Source: Cyanocohniella sp. LLY | GTDB taxonomy: Bacteria; Cyanobacteriota; Cyanobacteriia; Cyanobacteriales; Nostocaceae | Length of the DNA stretch: 44,107 nt | Assembly (NCBI GenBank): GCA_022241785.1 | Contig: JAKOMP010000050.1 | Location: forward strand, 1-44,107 | Reading direction: 5' to 3' | Shown: positions 25,218 through 34,800 of the stretch, one piece after another | Numbering within the stretch: the first letter of the stretch is position 1 | How the letters are laid out: each line of letters begins with the position of its first letter | The notes under the pieces: model-generated | The model's database searches: none | What the model saw: only the letters and a program-made list of their open reading frames with translations | Told to the model about the DNA's origin: nothing | Made by a program: the position numbers and the translations under genes

Positions 25218-25231
25218 CAACACGACTGTTG
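25218..25231. promoter_or_regulatory. SufR site 2
   Basis: CAAC-N6-GTTG with extended AAACAAC/GTTGTTT arms. It lies 45 bp from site 1, centre to centre, on the sufB side of the intergenic region. Two sites allow control of both divergent genes. Confidence 0.75.
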
Positions 25232-25358
25232 TTTTACTCTTAACTTATATATTAACAGCCATTCAACCACTCGTAACGCGAGCAGGGAATTGGCTAGATC
25301 CCAGCCCGTCTTCCATCCTTAAAGAGATTTCAGTTCTGAACACGAGAGACTAATACCG

Positions 25359-26798
25359 ATGAGTGCCACTGTCAAAACCTTAGTCAACCAACCCTACAAG
25401 TACGGCTTTATCACCGATATCGAAGCCGACACTATTCCGCGTGGACTAAACGAGGACGTGATCCGCTTGATCTCCGCCAAGAAGAACGAGCCGCAATTCA
25501 TGTTGGATTTCCGCCTCAGGGCTTATCGCCAGTGGCAAAAAATGACGGAACCAACTTGGCCCAGTGTCAAGTATCCGCCCATAGATTATCAGAATATCAT
25601 CTACTACTCTGCTCCCAAGAAAAAGAAAGCAAAACTCAACAGTTTGGATGAAGTAGATCCCACTCTCCTGGAAACCTTCGAGAAGCTAGGCATTTCCCTA
25701 TCTGAACAAAAGCGACTAGCCAACGTCGCCGTCGATGCAATTTTCGATAGCGTTTCCGTGGCTACGACATTTAAGGAAAAGCTAGCCGAAGATGGAGTCA
25801 TCTTTTGTTCAATTTCCGAAGCATTGCAAGAACATCCAGAACTTGTCAAGAAATACCTGGGTAGCGTCGTTCCCACAGCAGATAATTACTTTGCGGCTTT
25901 AAATGCGGCTGTCTTCAGCGATGGTTCTTTCGTTTATATTCCTAAGGGTGTGAAATGCCCAATGGAATTATCTACCTACTTCCGCATCAACTCCGGTGAT
26001 ACAGGACAGTTTGAACGGACTTTGATTGTCGCTGAAGAAGGTAGCTATGTTTCTTATCTAGAAGGTTGCACCGCGCCGATGTATGACAGCAACCAACTAC
26101 ACGCGGCTGTGGTAGAAATTGTGGCGCTGGATAATGCGGAAATTAAATATTCCACCGTGCAGAACTGGTACGCCGGCGATGAAAAAGGCAAAGGCGGGAT
26201 TTACAATTTTGTCACCAAGCGCGGTTTGTGTCAGGGTGTAAATTCCAAAATTTCCTGGACTCAAGTAGAAACAGGTTCAGCCATTACTTGGAAATATCCT
26301 AGTTGTGTGTTGGTGGGTGATAACTCTGTAGGTGAATTCTACTCGGTGGCGCTGACAAACAACATGCAGCAAGCTGATACGGGTACGAAGATGATTCACG
26401 TAGGTAATAACACTCGCAGCACCATTATTTCTAAGGGGATATCGGCGGGTAACTCTAGCAATAGTTATCGGGGTTTGGTGAAAGTTAATCCCAACGCTAA
26501 GGGCGCGAGAAATTATTCTCAATGTGACTCGATGCTAATTGGGGATAATGCCCATGCTAATACTTTCCCTTATATTCAGGTGCAGAATAATACTGCCAGA
26601 GTGGAGCATGAAGCTTCTACTTCTAAGATTGGAGAAGATCAGCTATTCTTCTTTGCTCAACGGGGTATTTCATCGGAAGATGCTATTTCCATGATGATTA
26701 GCGGTTTCTGCAAAGATGTGTTTAATCAGCTACCGATGGAATTTGCGGTAGAAGCTGATAAATTATTGAGTCTGAAGTTAGAAGGTAGCGTTGGGTAA
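25359..26798 (+). CDS. sufB: SufB, Fe-S cluster scaffold subunit
   Basis: A 479-residue SufB of normal length. Recognisable parts: [21 protein letters not shown] at the start, the beta-helix core with [19 protein letters not shown], a [20 protein letters not shown] segment and the C-terminal [25 protein letters not shown]. In the SufBC2D complex it assembles Fe-S clusters using sulfur from SufS. It heads the operon after a leader of about 120 nt beyond the second SufR site. A double hairpin follows it before sufC. Confidence 0.97.
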   Translation: MSATVKTLVNQPYKYGFITDIEADTIPRGLNEDVIRLISAKKNEPQFMLDFRLRAYRQWQKMTEPTWPSVKYPPIDYQNIIYYSAPKKKKAKLNSLDEVDPTLLETFEKLGISLSEQKRLANVAVDAIFDSVSVATTFKEKLAEDGVIFCSISEALQEHPELVKKYLGSVVPTADNYFAALNAAVFSDGSFVYIPKGVKCPMELSTYFRINSGDTGQFERTLIVAEEGSYVSYLEGCTAPMYDSNQLHAAVVEIVALDNAEIKYSTVQNWYAGDEKGKGGIYNFVTKRGLCQGVNSKISWTQVETGSAITWKYPSCVLVGDNSVGEFYSVALTNNMQQADTGTKMIHVGNNTRSTIISKGISAGNSSNSYRGLVKVNPNAKGARNYSQCDSMLIGDNAHANTFPYIQVQNNTARVEHEASTSKIGEDQLFFFAQRGISSEDAISMMISGFCKDVFNQLPMEFAVEADKLLSLKLEGSVG

Positions 26799-26802
26799 TG
26801 CT

Positions 26803-26852
26803 TGTAGTCAGCACTTCAGTGCTTTAAAAAAGGCGCTTCAGCGCCTACTACA
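26803..26852. repeat. Double-hairpin element between sufB and sufC
   Basis: Two tight stem-loops, AGCACT-TC-AGTGCT (26810-26823) and AGGCGCT-TC-AGCGCCT (26831-26846), are enclosed by a closing stem TGTAGT/ACTACA (26803-26808, 26847-26852). It begins 4 nt after the sufB stop. It can fold into a three-way structure that may shield sufB mRNA or reduce readthrough, and looks like a dispersed repeat. Confidence 0.75.
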
Positions 26853-26879
26853 AACCAAATAGAGAAGAGAAGAGAGAAC

Positions 26880-27662
26880 ATGATTATTGAAAATAGTGAA
26901 GTTTTGCTGTCAGTCAAGGATTTGACGGCTAGTGTTGATGGGACTCCGATTCTTAAGGGTTTGAATCTGGAGATACGCGCTGGTGAAGTTCATGCCATTA
27001 TGGGGCCAAATGGTTCTGGTAAGAGTACTTTTTCTAAGGTATTAACAGGACATCCCGCCTATGAAGTGACTGGTGGTGAAGTAATTTTCCAAGGACAGAA
27101 TCTGCTGGAAATGGAGCCTGAGGAACGCGCGAGATTAGGTGTGTTTTTGGCTTTTCAATATCCTCTAGAAATTCCGGGTGTAAGTAATTTGGATTTCTTG
27201 CGGGTGGCTTACAATTCTCGCCGTAAAGCTCAGGGTTTAGAAGAATTAGACGCGTTTGATTTTGATGATTTAATTGAAGAAAAGTTGGATGTGGTAAAAA
27301 TGAATCCGGCTTTTCTCAATAGAAGTTTGAATGAAGGTTTTTCTGGTGGTGAGAAGAAGCGGAATGAAATTCTGCAAATGGCTTTGTTAGAGCCAAAGTT
27401 GGCAATTCTGGATGAAACTGATTCGGGTTTGGATATTGATGCGCTGAAGATTGTGGCTAATGGCGTTAATCAATTAACTAGTCCGGAAAATGCCACGATT
27501 ATGATTACTCACTACCAACGTTTACTTAATTATATTGTGCCGGATTTTGTGCATGTGATGGCCAATGGTCGCATTCTCACCAGTGGCGGTAAGGAATTAG
27601 CCCTGGAATTAGAGTCTCGCGGTTATGACTGGGTGCTGGAAGCTGCTGAGGTGGGTGTGTAA
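26880..27662 (+). CDS. sufC: SufC, ABC-type ATPase of Fe-S assembly
   Basis: A 260-residue ABC ATPase. Walker [10 protein letters not shown] is at residues 42-50, signature [10 protein letters not shown] at about 154-163, Walker B LAILDET at about 174-180 and the following SGLD D-loop; the switch His is in [16 protein letters not shown] is typical of SufC rather than transporters. It forms the SufBC2D scaffold complex. The stop TAA and the sufD ATG overlap by one base, so the two are tightly coupled. Confidence 0.97.
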   Translation: MIIENSEVLLSVKDLTASVDGTPILKGLNLEIRAGEVHAIMGPNGSGKSTFSKVLTGHPAYEVTGGEVIFQGQNLLEMEPEERARLGVFLAFQYPLEIPGVSNLDFLRVAYNSRRKAQGLEELDAFDFDDLIEEKLDVVKMNPAFLNRSLNEGFSGGEKKRNEILQMALLEPKLAILDETDSGLDIDALKIVANGVNQLTSPENATIMITHYQRLLNYIVPDFVHVMANGRILTSGGKELALELESRGYDWVLEAAEVGV

Positions 27663-28990
27663 TGACGATGCAAGTTTCTCCTTCAGTTGCTAGTTTAGTG
27701 GATAGAGATGCTTTTTTGACTGGGTTGTTACAGGAAGTGACTCCAGCGCAAAGTGCAGATTGGTTGCAGGAATTACGTCAAGGTGCGGCTCATTGGGTGC
27801 GTCATGCGGTAATTCCTAATACTCGTGATGAGGAATGGCGGTTTACAGATTTGTCGGCGTTGCGTCAGGTGCAGTTTCGGGTTGATAGGAAATTAACTGC
27901 TGTTGATATTTCAGGGTTGATTTTACCTGAGGCTGTTCACCGTTTGGTGTTTGTGAATGGTGTTTATGCGCCAGAGTTATCGGCTGTTGCAGATTTACCG
28001 GCTGGAGTGACTGTCAGTAATTTGGCTGGGTTGTCTGAGTCGGAGAATATTAAAAAGTATTTGGCTCAGGCTGAAAATTCTCAGGAGGTTTTTACTGCTC
28101 TGAATACTGCGGGTATGACTGATGCGGCGGTGGTTTTGGTGGCGAAAAATGTGGTTGTTGAGTCACCAATTCAGTTGCTGTTTGTTTCGGTTGTGGGTGA
28201 GAATGCTGTGATTTCGCAGCCGCGGTGTTTGGTGGTGGCGGAAACTGGTAGCAGTATTGGTTTTGTGGAAGATTATGTCACTACTCCAGAAACAGAGGGG
28301 GTTTATTTCACCAATGCAGTTACGGAAATTTGGGTTGGTGAAAATGCCGAAGTAACTCACACTAGGATTGAGCGTGATGGTTTAGAGGCTTTTCATGTGG
28401 GGAAGACGGCTGTAACTCAGGCTCGTGATAGTCGCTATACTTGTCATGCTTTTAGTTGTGGTGGGAAGTTATCACGCCATAATTTAGAAATTTTCCAGAC
28501 TGGTGAACAAACCCAAACTACTCTTAATGGGTTGACGATGATTTCTGGTAAGCAGTTGGCTGATACTCACAGTGCGATCGCACTGAATCATCCTCATGGT
28601 AGTAGTAAACAATTGCATAAATGTATCGTAGGCGATCGCGCTCATGCGGTGTTCAATGGTAAGGTTTTTGTGCCGAAGCCAGCACAGTTAACGGATGCAG
28701 GCCAATTAAATCGCAATTTGTTGCTGTCACCTAAGGCGAGGATTGATACTAAACCTCAGTTGGAAATTACCGCCGACAATGTGAAATGCGCTCACGGTGC
28801 AACTGTCAGTCAATTGGAAGATGATGAAATTTTCTATCTCCAAAGTCGGGGGATTAATGAAACCGATGCACGTAAGTTGTTAATTAACGCCTTTGCTGCG
28901 GAAATTATTCACCAAATTCCAGTGGCTTCTTTGCAAAACAACCTGTTAAATACAGTCAACAGTCTCAAGTCTTTATCTAGTGACTCATAA
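27662..28990 (+). CDS. sufD: SufD, Fe-S assembly scaffold subunit
   Basis: A 442-residue partner of SufB with the same beta-helix fold. The N-terminal helical part contains PNTRDEEWRFTDLS; the C-terminus has the family ending QLEITADNVKCAHGATVSQL, then DEIFYLQSRGINETDARKLL. The conserved Cys-His pair KCAHGA is the SufD site next to the SufB cluster site. It starts on the last base of sufC. Normal length, no sign of damage. Confidence 0.96.
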   Translation: MTMQVSPSVASLVDRDAFLTGLLQEVTPAQSADWLQELRQGAAHWVRHAVIPNTRDEEWRFTDLSALRQVQFRVDRKLTAVDISGLILPEAVHRLVFVNGVYAPELSAVADLPAGVTVSNLAGLSESENIKKYLAQAENSQEVFTALNTAGMTDAAVVLVAKNVVVESPIQLLFVSVVGENAVISQPRCLVVAETGSSIGFVEDYVTTPETEGVYFTNAVTEIWVGENAEVTHTRIERDGLEAFHVGKTAVTQARDSRYTCHAFSCGGKLSRHNLEIFQTGEQTQTTLNGLTMISGKQLADTHSAIALNHPHGSSKQLHKCIVGDRAHAVFNGKVFVPKPAQLTDAGQLNRNLLLSPKARIDTKPQLEITADNVKCAHGATVSQLEDDEIFYLQSRGINETDARKLLINAFAAEIIHQIPVASLQNNLLNTVNSLKSLSSDS

Positions 28991-29000
28991 CTAATTACCG

Positions 29001-30263
29001 ATGACTTTCACCCCTACCAAAACCCTAGCTGATAAGGTGCGCGCTGACTTCCCCATACTGCATCAGGAAGTCAACGGTAAACCTTTGGTGTATCTGGATA
29101 ATGCTGCTACCTCCCAGAAACCTTTGTTGGTATTAAATACCCTGCGGGATTATTACGAACAATACAATGCCAATGTGCATCGCGGCGCGCATACTTTAAG
29201 TGCTAAAGCTACTGATGCTTATGAAGCAGCGCGAGATAAAGTTGCTAAATTTATCAATGCTGCATCACGTCAGGAAATTATCTACACCCGCAACGCTAGT
29301 GAAGCCATTAATCTGGTAGCTTACAGCTGGGGAATGAACAATTTGCAAGCGGGAGATGAAATTATTCTGTCGGTGATGGAACACCACAGTAATATAGTTC
29401 CTTGGCAACTTGTGGCGCAAAAAACGGGTGCGGTGTTAAAGTTTGTCGAACTTACACCAGAAGGAAGTTTTGATTTATCACAGTTTCAACAACTGATTTC
29501 TGACAAAACCAAATTGGTATCAACTTGTCATGTTTCTAATACTTTGGGTTGTATTAACCCAGTAGGAGAAATTACCAATATAGCTCACAGATACGGTGCG
29601 AAAGTATTAATTGATGCTTGCCAAAGTGTCCCTCATATGCCTGTGGATGTGCAGGAAATTAACTGTGATTGGTTGGTGGCATCTGGGCATAAAATGTGCG
29701 CCCCGACTGGCATCGGCTTTTTGTATGGCAAGTTAGAATTACTCGAATCCATGCCGCCATTTTTTGGTGGTGGGGAAATGATTGCCGATGTGTATTTAGA
29801 TCATTCTACCTACGCAGAATTACCCCATAAATTTGAAGCCGGTACCCCAGCCATTGCGGAAGCGATCGCTCTTGGTGCGGCGATAGATTATCTGAGTAAT
29901 ATTGGTATGGAGAGAATCCACGCCTATGAAGCAGAGTTAACTGCTTATTTATTCCAAAAATTGCAGGAAGTTCCCCAAATTCAAGTTTACGGGCCCAAGC
30001 CCAATGCTCAAGGTGAGGGTAGAGCTGCTTTAGCTGCATTTACAGCCGCCGATGTCCACCCCAATGACTTATCTACATTATTAGATCAAGAAGGTGTGGC
30101 TATTCGTTCTGGACACCACTGCACTCAACCATTACACCGTTACTTGGATTTACCGGGAACCGCACGGGTAAGTTTATCTTTTTACAACACCCGCGAAGAA
30201 ATTGATATTTTTATCAAAGCCCTGAAAGAAACTCTGGAGTTTTTCGCTGGGTTCATGGAGTGA
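29001..30263 (+). CDS. sufS: SufS, cysteine desulfurase (group II)
   Basis: A 420-residue PLP enzyme supplying sulfur for Fe-S clusters. The PLP lysine is Lys231 ([11 protein letters not shown]) and the catalytic Cys374 lies in RSGHHCTQP, the group II pattern distinct from IscS. Substrate-contact stretches include [11 protein letters not shown] and EHHSNIVPW. The gene follows sufD by 10 bp and ends the operon before a long stem-loop. Usually needs SufE or SufU as acceptor; neither is in the window. Confidence 0.96.
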   Translation: MTFTPTKTLADKVRADFPILHQEVNGKPLVYLDNAATSQKPLLVLNTLRDYYEQYNANVHRGAHTLSAKATDAYEAARDKVAKFINAASRQEIIYTRNASEAINLVAYSWGMNNLQAGDEIILSVMEHHSNIVPWQLVAQKTGAVLKFVELTPEGSFDLSQFQQLISDKTKLVSTCHVSNTLGCINPVGEITNIAHRYGAKVLIDACQSVPHMPVDVQEINCDWLVASGHKMCAPTGIGFLYGKLELLESMPPFFGGGEMIADVYLDHSTYAELPHKFEAGTPAIAEAIALGAAIDYLSNIGMERIHAYEAELTAYLFQKLQEVPQIQVYGPKPNAQGEGRAALAAFTAADVHPNDLSTLLDQEGVAIRSGHHCTQPLHRYLDLPGTARVSLSFYNTREEIDIFIKALKETLEFFAGFME

Positions 30264-30280
30264 ATTGAGACTAGGACGGC

Positions 30281-30318
30281 TTGACACTCCTACAGCTAGA
30301 AATGTGTGGGAGTGTCAA
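30281..30318. terminator. Stem-loop between sufS and the convergent gene
   Basis: Perfect 10-bp arms TTGACACTCC (30281-30290) and GGAGTGTCAA (30309-30318). It lies between convergent transcripts; the T-tract is weak, so bidirectional termination is inferred from position. Confidence 0.65.
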
Positions 30319-30330
30319 TAAAAGCTTATT

Positions 30331-30888
30331 TCATATTTTTGTGACATTATTTAACATAATTTGATTGATTTCCGTCAAATTACCGATTTTTGCCGTTAAT
30401 TCAGCCAGGTTCATCTGCTCGTAGTGTTCAAAAGGTTGATGAATCCAGGGGTTATCGGGCAAATAATCGACATAATAATCAGGTGTAATGACGGAGCAGG
30501 CTTTATACCACAGTACAGCAGTGCGAATTTTGTCAACGACAAAATCACTATTTTGCCTTAACCAAGGGATAGTCTGTTGCAGTGTAATTCCCGAGTCCAC
30601 CAAGTCATCCACTAGGAGAATACGCGTACCTAAATTTTCGGTTGTCATTGTTAAGTGGCGAGAAAAGGTTAAAGCTCCTCTTGTTTGCTGACCGGGACCA
30701 CTGTAAGATGATGTTGCTAAAATTGCCAGAGGCTGTTGGTATATACGGGAAAGAATATCTCCCACTCGCAGCCCCCCTCTAGCAAGACAGACAATTTGAT
30801 TGAATTCCCAACCAGATTGGTAAATCTGAGCCGCCAGGTGTTCAATTTTTTGGTGATAATCTGACCAAGAAACGTAAAGGTCTGGCAT
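30331..30888 (-). CDS. Phosphoribosyltransferase (purine-type)
   Basis: A 185-residue type I phosphoribosyltransferase. The PRPP-binding motif is ILLVDDLVDSGITLQ (about residues 90-104), with the two adjacent Asp residues. The flexible-loop region TSSYSGPGQQTRGALT and N-terminal IVCLARGGLRVGDILSR are typical of xanthine/guanine or hypoxanthine types. Such enzymes salvage purine bases with PRPP to nucleotides. Substrate cannot be fixed from sequence; xanthine or guanine is most likely. It is monocistronic and divergent from the next gene. Confidence 0.85.
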   Translation of the reverse strand: MPDLYVSWSDYHQKIEHLAAQIYQSGWEFNQIVCLARGGLRVGDILSRIYQQPLAILATSSYSGPGQQTRGALTFSRHLTMTTENLGTRILLVDDLVDSGITLQQTIPWLRQNSDFVVDKIRTAVLWYKACSVITPDYYVDYLPDNPWIHQPFEHYEQMNLAELTAKIGNLTEINQIMLNNVTKI

Positions 30889-30947
30889 AAGAAAGGAGAT
30901 TTGTAGGTGATACTAAAGTCAACATTTTAGTATGAGCGCAAGCTATT

Positions 30948-32393
30948 ATGACCGACTCGGCAGATGACTTTGCCCAAACTACTCCTGAGAGTCAAAAACT
31001 AAATCTTAAAACAAAACTGGCTTATGGTGCGGGAGATTTAGGCCCAGCGATTACTGGCAATATTTCAATATTTTTTCTGTTGGTTTTCTTTACCAATGTT
31101 GCGGGGATTCCGGCTGGGTTAGCTGGTAGCGTTTTAATGATTGGTAAAATCTGGGATGCCATCAATGATCCGATTATTGGGGTGCTGTCAGATAGAACTA
31201 AATCTCGTCGCTGGGGTCGTCGTCTCCCTTGGATGTTATACGGAGCAATTCCTTTCGGCATTATCTTTTTCTTGCAGTGGATTGTACCGCAATTTAGTGC
31301 CGATCCGAGTACTAATGTTTGGCCATTATTCTGGTACTACGTGGTGGTTGGGTTAATGTCTCAGGTGTTTTACACCGTTGTCAGTTTGCCTTATACAGCA
31401 ATGACTCCAGAATTAACTCAAGATTATGATGAACGCACGACTTTGAATAGCTTTCGCTTTGCTTTTTCCATTGGTGGCAGTATTCTATCTTTAATTTTGG
31501 CACAAGTGGTTTTCTCCACCATCGCCAATCGTCAGCAACAATATTTAGTTTTAGCCGCAATTTGTGCAGTAATTTCGGTTTTGGCTCTTTATTGTTGCAT
31601 TTTTGGTGTCCGCGATCGCGTCTTAGCTTTTGAAGCCAAACGCAGCCAAGCCGAAGCAACTCCATCCATACCTTTCTTTGAACAACTCAAAATCGTTTTT
31701 ACCAATCGGCCTTTTCTATTTGTTATCGGTATATATCTCTTTTCTTGGCTAGGGGTGCAGGTCACAGCCAGCATTATTCCCTATTTTGTCGTTAATTATA
31801 TGCGTCTCCAAGATTCCGATGTCCCCTCGGTCATGATTGCAGTGCAGGGGACTGCTTTACTCATGCTATTTGTCTGGAGTGCTTTAAGCAAAAAAATTGG
31901 CAAAAGACCAGTTTATTTTATGGGCATGAGTTTATGGATAATAGCCGCCGGGGGACTGTTTTTTCTCCAGCCTGGTCAAATCGGTTTAATGTATTTGATG
32001 GCTGTCATGGCAGGTTTTGGCGTATCTACTGCTTATCTAGTCCCCTGGTCGCTGATTCCAGATGTAATTGAATTAGATGAACTCCAAACTGGACAACGCC
32101 GAGAAGGAATTTTTTACGGCTTCATGGTTTTACTACAAAAACTGGGTTTAGCTTTGGGACTATTTTTAGTAGGTAACGCCTTGCAAGCATCTGGTTTTCA
32201 AGCAAATATACCAGGACAAACTACACTACCCATACAACCAGACTCGGCATTATTAGCTATTCGTCTTGCTGTTGGCCCTCTACCCACATTTTTCCTAATT
32301 TGTGGCTTATTTCTCACGTATTTTTACCCAATTACCCGTGAAATGCACGCAGAAATTATGCTAAAACTCAAACAACGTCAAGAAAAAAATTAA
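30948..32393 (+). CDS. GPH-family (MelB-like) sugar/cation symporter
   Basis: A 481-residue 12-helix transporter with the glycoside-pentoside-hexuronide family signatures KLAYGAGDLGPAI at the start, then WDAINDPIIGVLSDRTKSRRWGRRLPWML, YTAMTPELTQDYDERTTLNSFR and a late helix with PDVIELDELQTGQRREGIFYG. The Asp residues in NDP and SDR are the expected cation and sugar contacts in MelB. The substrate, possibly a sugar or a glycoside taken up with Na+ or H+, is unknown. It stands alone 59 bp from a divergent phosphoribosyltransferase gene. Confidence 0.88.
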   Translation: MTDSADDFAQTTPESQKLNLKTKLAYGAGDLGPAITGNISIFFLLVFFTNVAGIPAGLAGSVLMIGKIWDAINDPIIGVLSDRTKSRRWGRRLPWMLYGAIPFGIIFFLQWIVPQFSADPSTNVWPLFWYYVVVGLMSQVFYTVVSLPYTAMTPELTQDYDERTTLNSFRFAFSIGGSILSLILAQVVFSTIANRQQQYLVLAAICAVISVLALYCCIFGVRDRVLAFEAKRSQAEATPSIPFFEQLKIVFTNRPFLFVIGIYLFSWLGVQVTASIIPYFVVNYMRLQDSDVPSVMIAVQGTALLMLFVWSALSKKIGKRPVYFMGMSLWIIAAGGLFFLQPGQIGLMYLMAVMAGFGVSTAYLVPWSLIPDVIELDELQTGQRREGIFYGFMVLLQKLGLALGLFLVGNALQASGFQANIPGQTTLPIQPDSALLAIRLAVGPLPTFFLICGLFLTYFYPITREMHAEIMLKLKQRQEKN

Positions 32394-32512
32394 GTTAAAA
32401 ATATGGGTAATGGGGCATCAGACATCTCGAGAAATTAAATATGCGTTATCCTGAACCCTTGTAGAGAAATAGCACGGCTACGTCTGTGCATTCTTTTTCA
32501 GAGATGCCATTC

Positions 32513-32911
32513 TTACTCACTACCAAGCTTATTTGCTGCTCGACAAACAATTTGCATAGAGGTAGCGTTAGCGTCGGCAGTGCCAGGTTTGAGAACAATT
32601 TCTCTTTCAATTGTTTGATCACTGGTTAACTGCCCTGTGGAGTTATAGATAGCCAATCTTGTGGCATGAAGCTTACCCTGATTACAAGCAGCTTGCAACG
32701 TCGTTTTCGCCACACCATCACCATGTTTCTGTGAAAGGGTATACTCGGTTCCTTTCACAGATGCCAAATCAAGGATAATCGGATTGCCATAATTATCGGC
32801 TCCTACTTGAATATCCAAGGAAAAACCATTACCAGTAATTTCTGCATTTGCTGTGCTACCAAGTGAAGCAATTATCACTGCAACTAAGATACTAATTTTT
32901 TTGAAAAACAT
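32513..32911 (-). CDS. Secreted small protein, function unknown
   Basis: A 132-residue protein with a signal peptide (FFKKISILVAVIIASLGSTANA, cleavage after ANA near residue 23). The mature part is mostly beta-strand by pattern (SLDIQVGADNYGNPIILDLASVKG, KLHATRLAIYNSTG, QTIEREIVLKPG), with two Cys (QAACNQ and QIVCRA) that could form a disulfide. No known family recognised. Isolated gene with AT-rich flanks. Confidence 0.65.
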   Translation of the reverse strand: MFFKKISILVAVIIASLGSTANAEITGNGFSLDIQVGADNYGNPIILDLASVKGTEYTLSQKHGDGVAKTTLQAACNQGKLHATRLAIYNSTGQLTSDQTIEREIVLKPGTADANATSMQIVCRAANKLGSE

Positions 32912-33113
32912 ACTTGGGAAAAAAGAAACTATATATTCTTCTTATTCCTATAAAGGTGCTTTATGGCGCGGTGATACCACTACAATAGTGGCAATAATTA
33001 ATACATTTAAAAAGCGCAGCTCTAGTAAATTTACTGGGAAAAATTATATGTAAACTGCAATTAAAGCAATTATTATGAAAAAAAAATTGACTTAGGGATG
33101 TTTATTTAAGCAC

Positions 33114-33149
33114 ATAAAAAAATCCAGTACTTTTGTCAAGCCTGGATTT
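33114..33149 (-). terminator. Minus-strand intrinsic terminator 1
   Basis: Stem AAATCCAG (33120-33127)/CTGGATTT (33142-33149), 14-nt loop, with a seven-T tract reading on the minus strand (33116-33122). On the plus strand no T-tract follows, so orientation is clear. Confidence 0.75.
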
Positions 33150-33297
33150 GAGGATATTAATGATGATTTATAAATTTATTATTCCCAATATTAGGGATTA
33201 AATAGACAAAGTGACACTCTTAATTTTAAAAAAATTTCTGAGTGGCTGATTAAGTTAAATCAAGCACTCTAATAATACTTGGGAGAATATCTCATAA

Positions 33298-33327
33298 CAA
33301 AAAAACCGTAGCTGGACTACTACGGTT
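33298..33327 (-). terminator. Minus-strand intrinsic terminator 2
   Basis: Perfect 8-bp stem AACCGTAG (33304-33311)/CTACGGTT (33320-33327) with an 8-nt loop and seven T on the minus strand (33299-33305). It would end the candidate small RNA. Confidence 0.85.
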
Positions 33328-33541
33328 CTTTATGAATGGATTACTGAACTCTAACTCTATATCAAAAGCTGTTGTCTGATAACTTCAGCTTTTTACCTAT
33401 ATCTAATCTCTTTGTGAACTAACTCTAACCCCTTTATACATATTCGTCATTACTTACTTAAAGTACTTAGTTTAGTGAAATACTTAACTAAATAACCGTA
33501 TTATTTGATGTATTTAGTGAATTTAAATTGGTCATAGTATC
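33304..33541 (-). ncRNA. Candidate small RNA of about 240 nt
   Basis: A minus-strand promoter, TTGACA (33577-33572) with 18-nt spacer and TACAGT (33553-33548), would start a transcript near 33541. It would end at a strong terminator at 33298-33327. Within it a further stem AAAAGCTG/CAGCTTTT (about 33365-33395) is visible. No good open reading frame; the longest from an ATG is about 15 residues. The transcript is inferred only from promoter and terminator; it could also be a leader of nothing else. Confidence 0.45.
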
Positions 33542-33547
33542 TTTTTC

Positions 33548-33577
33548 ACTGTAAAAATACGCAATTATTTTTGTCAA
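33548..33577 (-). promoter_or_regulatory. Minus-strand promoter of candidate small RNA
   Basis: TTGACA (33572-33577) and TACAGT (33548-33553) with an 18-nt spacer, in AT-rich DNA. Confidence 0.5.
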
Positions 33578-33736
33578 AGAATACTTTTTTGCTAAGGAAA
33601 AGTCTGATTAATGTTATAAATATAACAATTAGAAAATGAAAAAAATCAGTAAAAAATTGTTAATTTGCGGTATTTTTTTTATACGGTGAATAAAAAATAA
33701 GTGCGTTAAGCTTATTGCTTGTCTCAAAATACTGTT

Positions 33737-33759
33737 AAAAAAACCCCGATATCCGGGGT
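33737..33759 (-). terminator. Minus-strand intrinsic terminator 3
   Basis: Stem ACCCCG (33743-33748)/CGGGGT (33754-33759), 5-nt loop, then seven T on the minus strand. The transcript it ends would start between about 33800 and 34040, where no clear gene or strong promoter was found. Confidence 0.8.
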
Positions 33760-34046
33760 AATATTTGCGGCAAGGTGTTTATAGTCTCACTGCATGAAAT
33801 GTAAATAGCACAGCAATTATTAGGGTTAAGGCAAATAGTACCCTGTTTAGCAGAGCCTTTTGTCTTTCTTTGTAGGTATATAGTCATCTACCAAAAGTAT
33901 TAAGTGAGTTAACCAGAACTAACAAGCAAGGCGGGATCAGGGAAAATTCCTAACTGTTGGCGTGTGGTAATGCTAACTAATCTACCAACAGCCTCATTCA
34001 AGAATCAGTTAAAGTAAAGATAAGTAAAGAAAATGCTAAGAATTAA

Positions 34047-34727
34047 ATGGCTGCTCTACCCTTAGAGGAAATCTCTGCTCAGTTAGAAAGTCCAGACTTA
34101 CGCGATCGCATGGTAGCCCTTGCCAGTTTGCGTCATATACCCCCTGAAGACGCAGTACCTTTAATTAAAAAGGTGTTGGATGATGAATCTCTGCAACTGC
34201 GATCAATGGCAATATTTGCCTTAGGAATTAAACCAACAGCAGAATGTTATTCAATTCTGGTCAAAATTTTAGAAAATGACCCAGACTACGGCATTCGTGC
34301 CGATGCTGCTGGTGCATTGGGATATTTAGGTGATACTAGAGCCTTTGAGGTACTGGCAAGGACGTTTTATGAAGATACTGATTGGCTAGTACGTTTTAGC
34401 GCCGCCGTTTCCCTGGGTAATATTAAAGATCCACGCGCGCGGGAAATTCTCATTCAAGCCTTAGATAGCAAGGAAACAGTATTACAAGAAGCTGCTATCT
34501 CCGCACTAGGAGAAATTCGAGACATTGATTCTGTAGATAGTATTCTGCGCTTTGCCCAATCTGATGATTGGTTAGTGCGGCAACGTCTTGCAGAAGCCTT
34601 AGGAAATCTTCCTACTATTAAGAGCATTTCCGCTTTAAAATATTTAGAAAAAGACAGCCATCCCAATGTAGCGGCAGCAGCGAGTATTTCCCTCAAAAGG
34701 CTTGAAGAAAAAGGTCATCAACCTTAA
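34047..34727 (+). CDS. HEAT-repeat protein (PBS lyase-like repeats)
   Basis: A 226-residue protein made of about six HEAT/PBS-lyase-like repeats of roughly 31 residues (for example DYGIRADAAGALGYLGDTRAFEVLARTF and DWLVRFSAAVSLGNIKDPRAREILIQAL). The same repeat type occurs in CpcE/CpcF bilin lyases, but also in unrelated scaffolds. The next gene is a bilin lyase, so a role with phycobiliproteins is possible; no direct evidence. An acidic helix starts the protein and the C-terminus is short and basic. Confidence 0.85.
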   Translation: MAALPLEEISAQLESPDLRDRMVALASLRHIPPEDAVPLIKKVLDDESLQLRSMAIFALGIKPTAECYSILVKILENDPDYGIRADAAGALGYLGDTRAFEVLARTFYEDTDWLVRFSAAVSLGNIKDPRAREILIQALDSKETVLQEAAISALGEIRDIDSVDSILRFAQSDDWLVRQRLAEALGNLPTIKSISALKYLEKDSHPNVAAAASISLKRLEEKGHQP

Positions 34728-34800
34728 GAACAAAGTCTCCTGCTACCTTTTAATAAATAAATGGGATTTTTCAGAGTTTTGATGCAGGGTAATTTCATTC

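Larger units (their letters stand above)
32912..34046. other. 1.1-kb gene-free region with three minus-strand terminators
   Basis: No convincing protein gene on either strand. Three hairpins with T-tracts, all reading on the minus strand, divide the region (listed separately), and one has a good minus-strand promoter upstream. An inverted repeat CTGTTGG/CCAACAG lies at 33954-33991. The pattern suggests one or more small RNAs. Confidence 0.6.

Noticed and set aside
32853-33053. Plus-strand frame opposite the secreted-protein gene start
   Set aside because: It is antisense to a better gene with a signal peptide and has no family pattern.
33779-33883. Minus-strand 34-codon frame with a hydrophobic stretch (VLFALTLIIAVLFTF)
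   Set aside because: It looks like a small membrane protein but has no ATG or GTG before the hydrophobic part and no ribosome site; the in-frame upstream codon is a stop.
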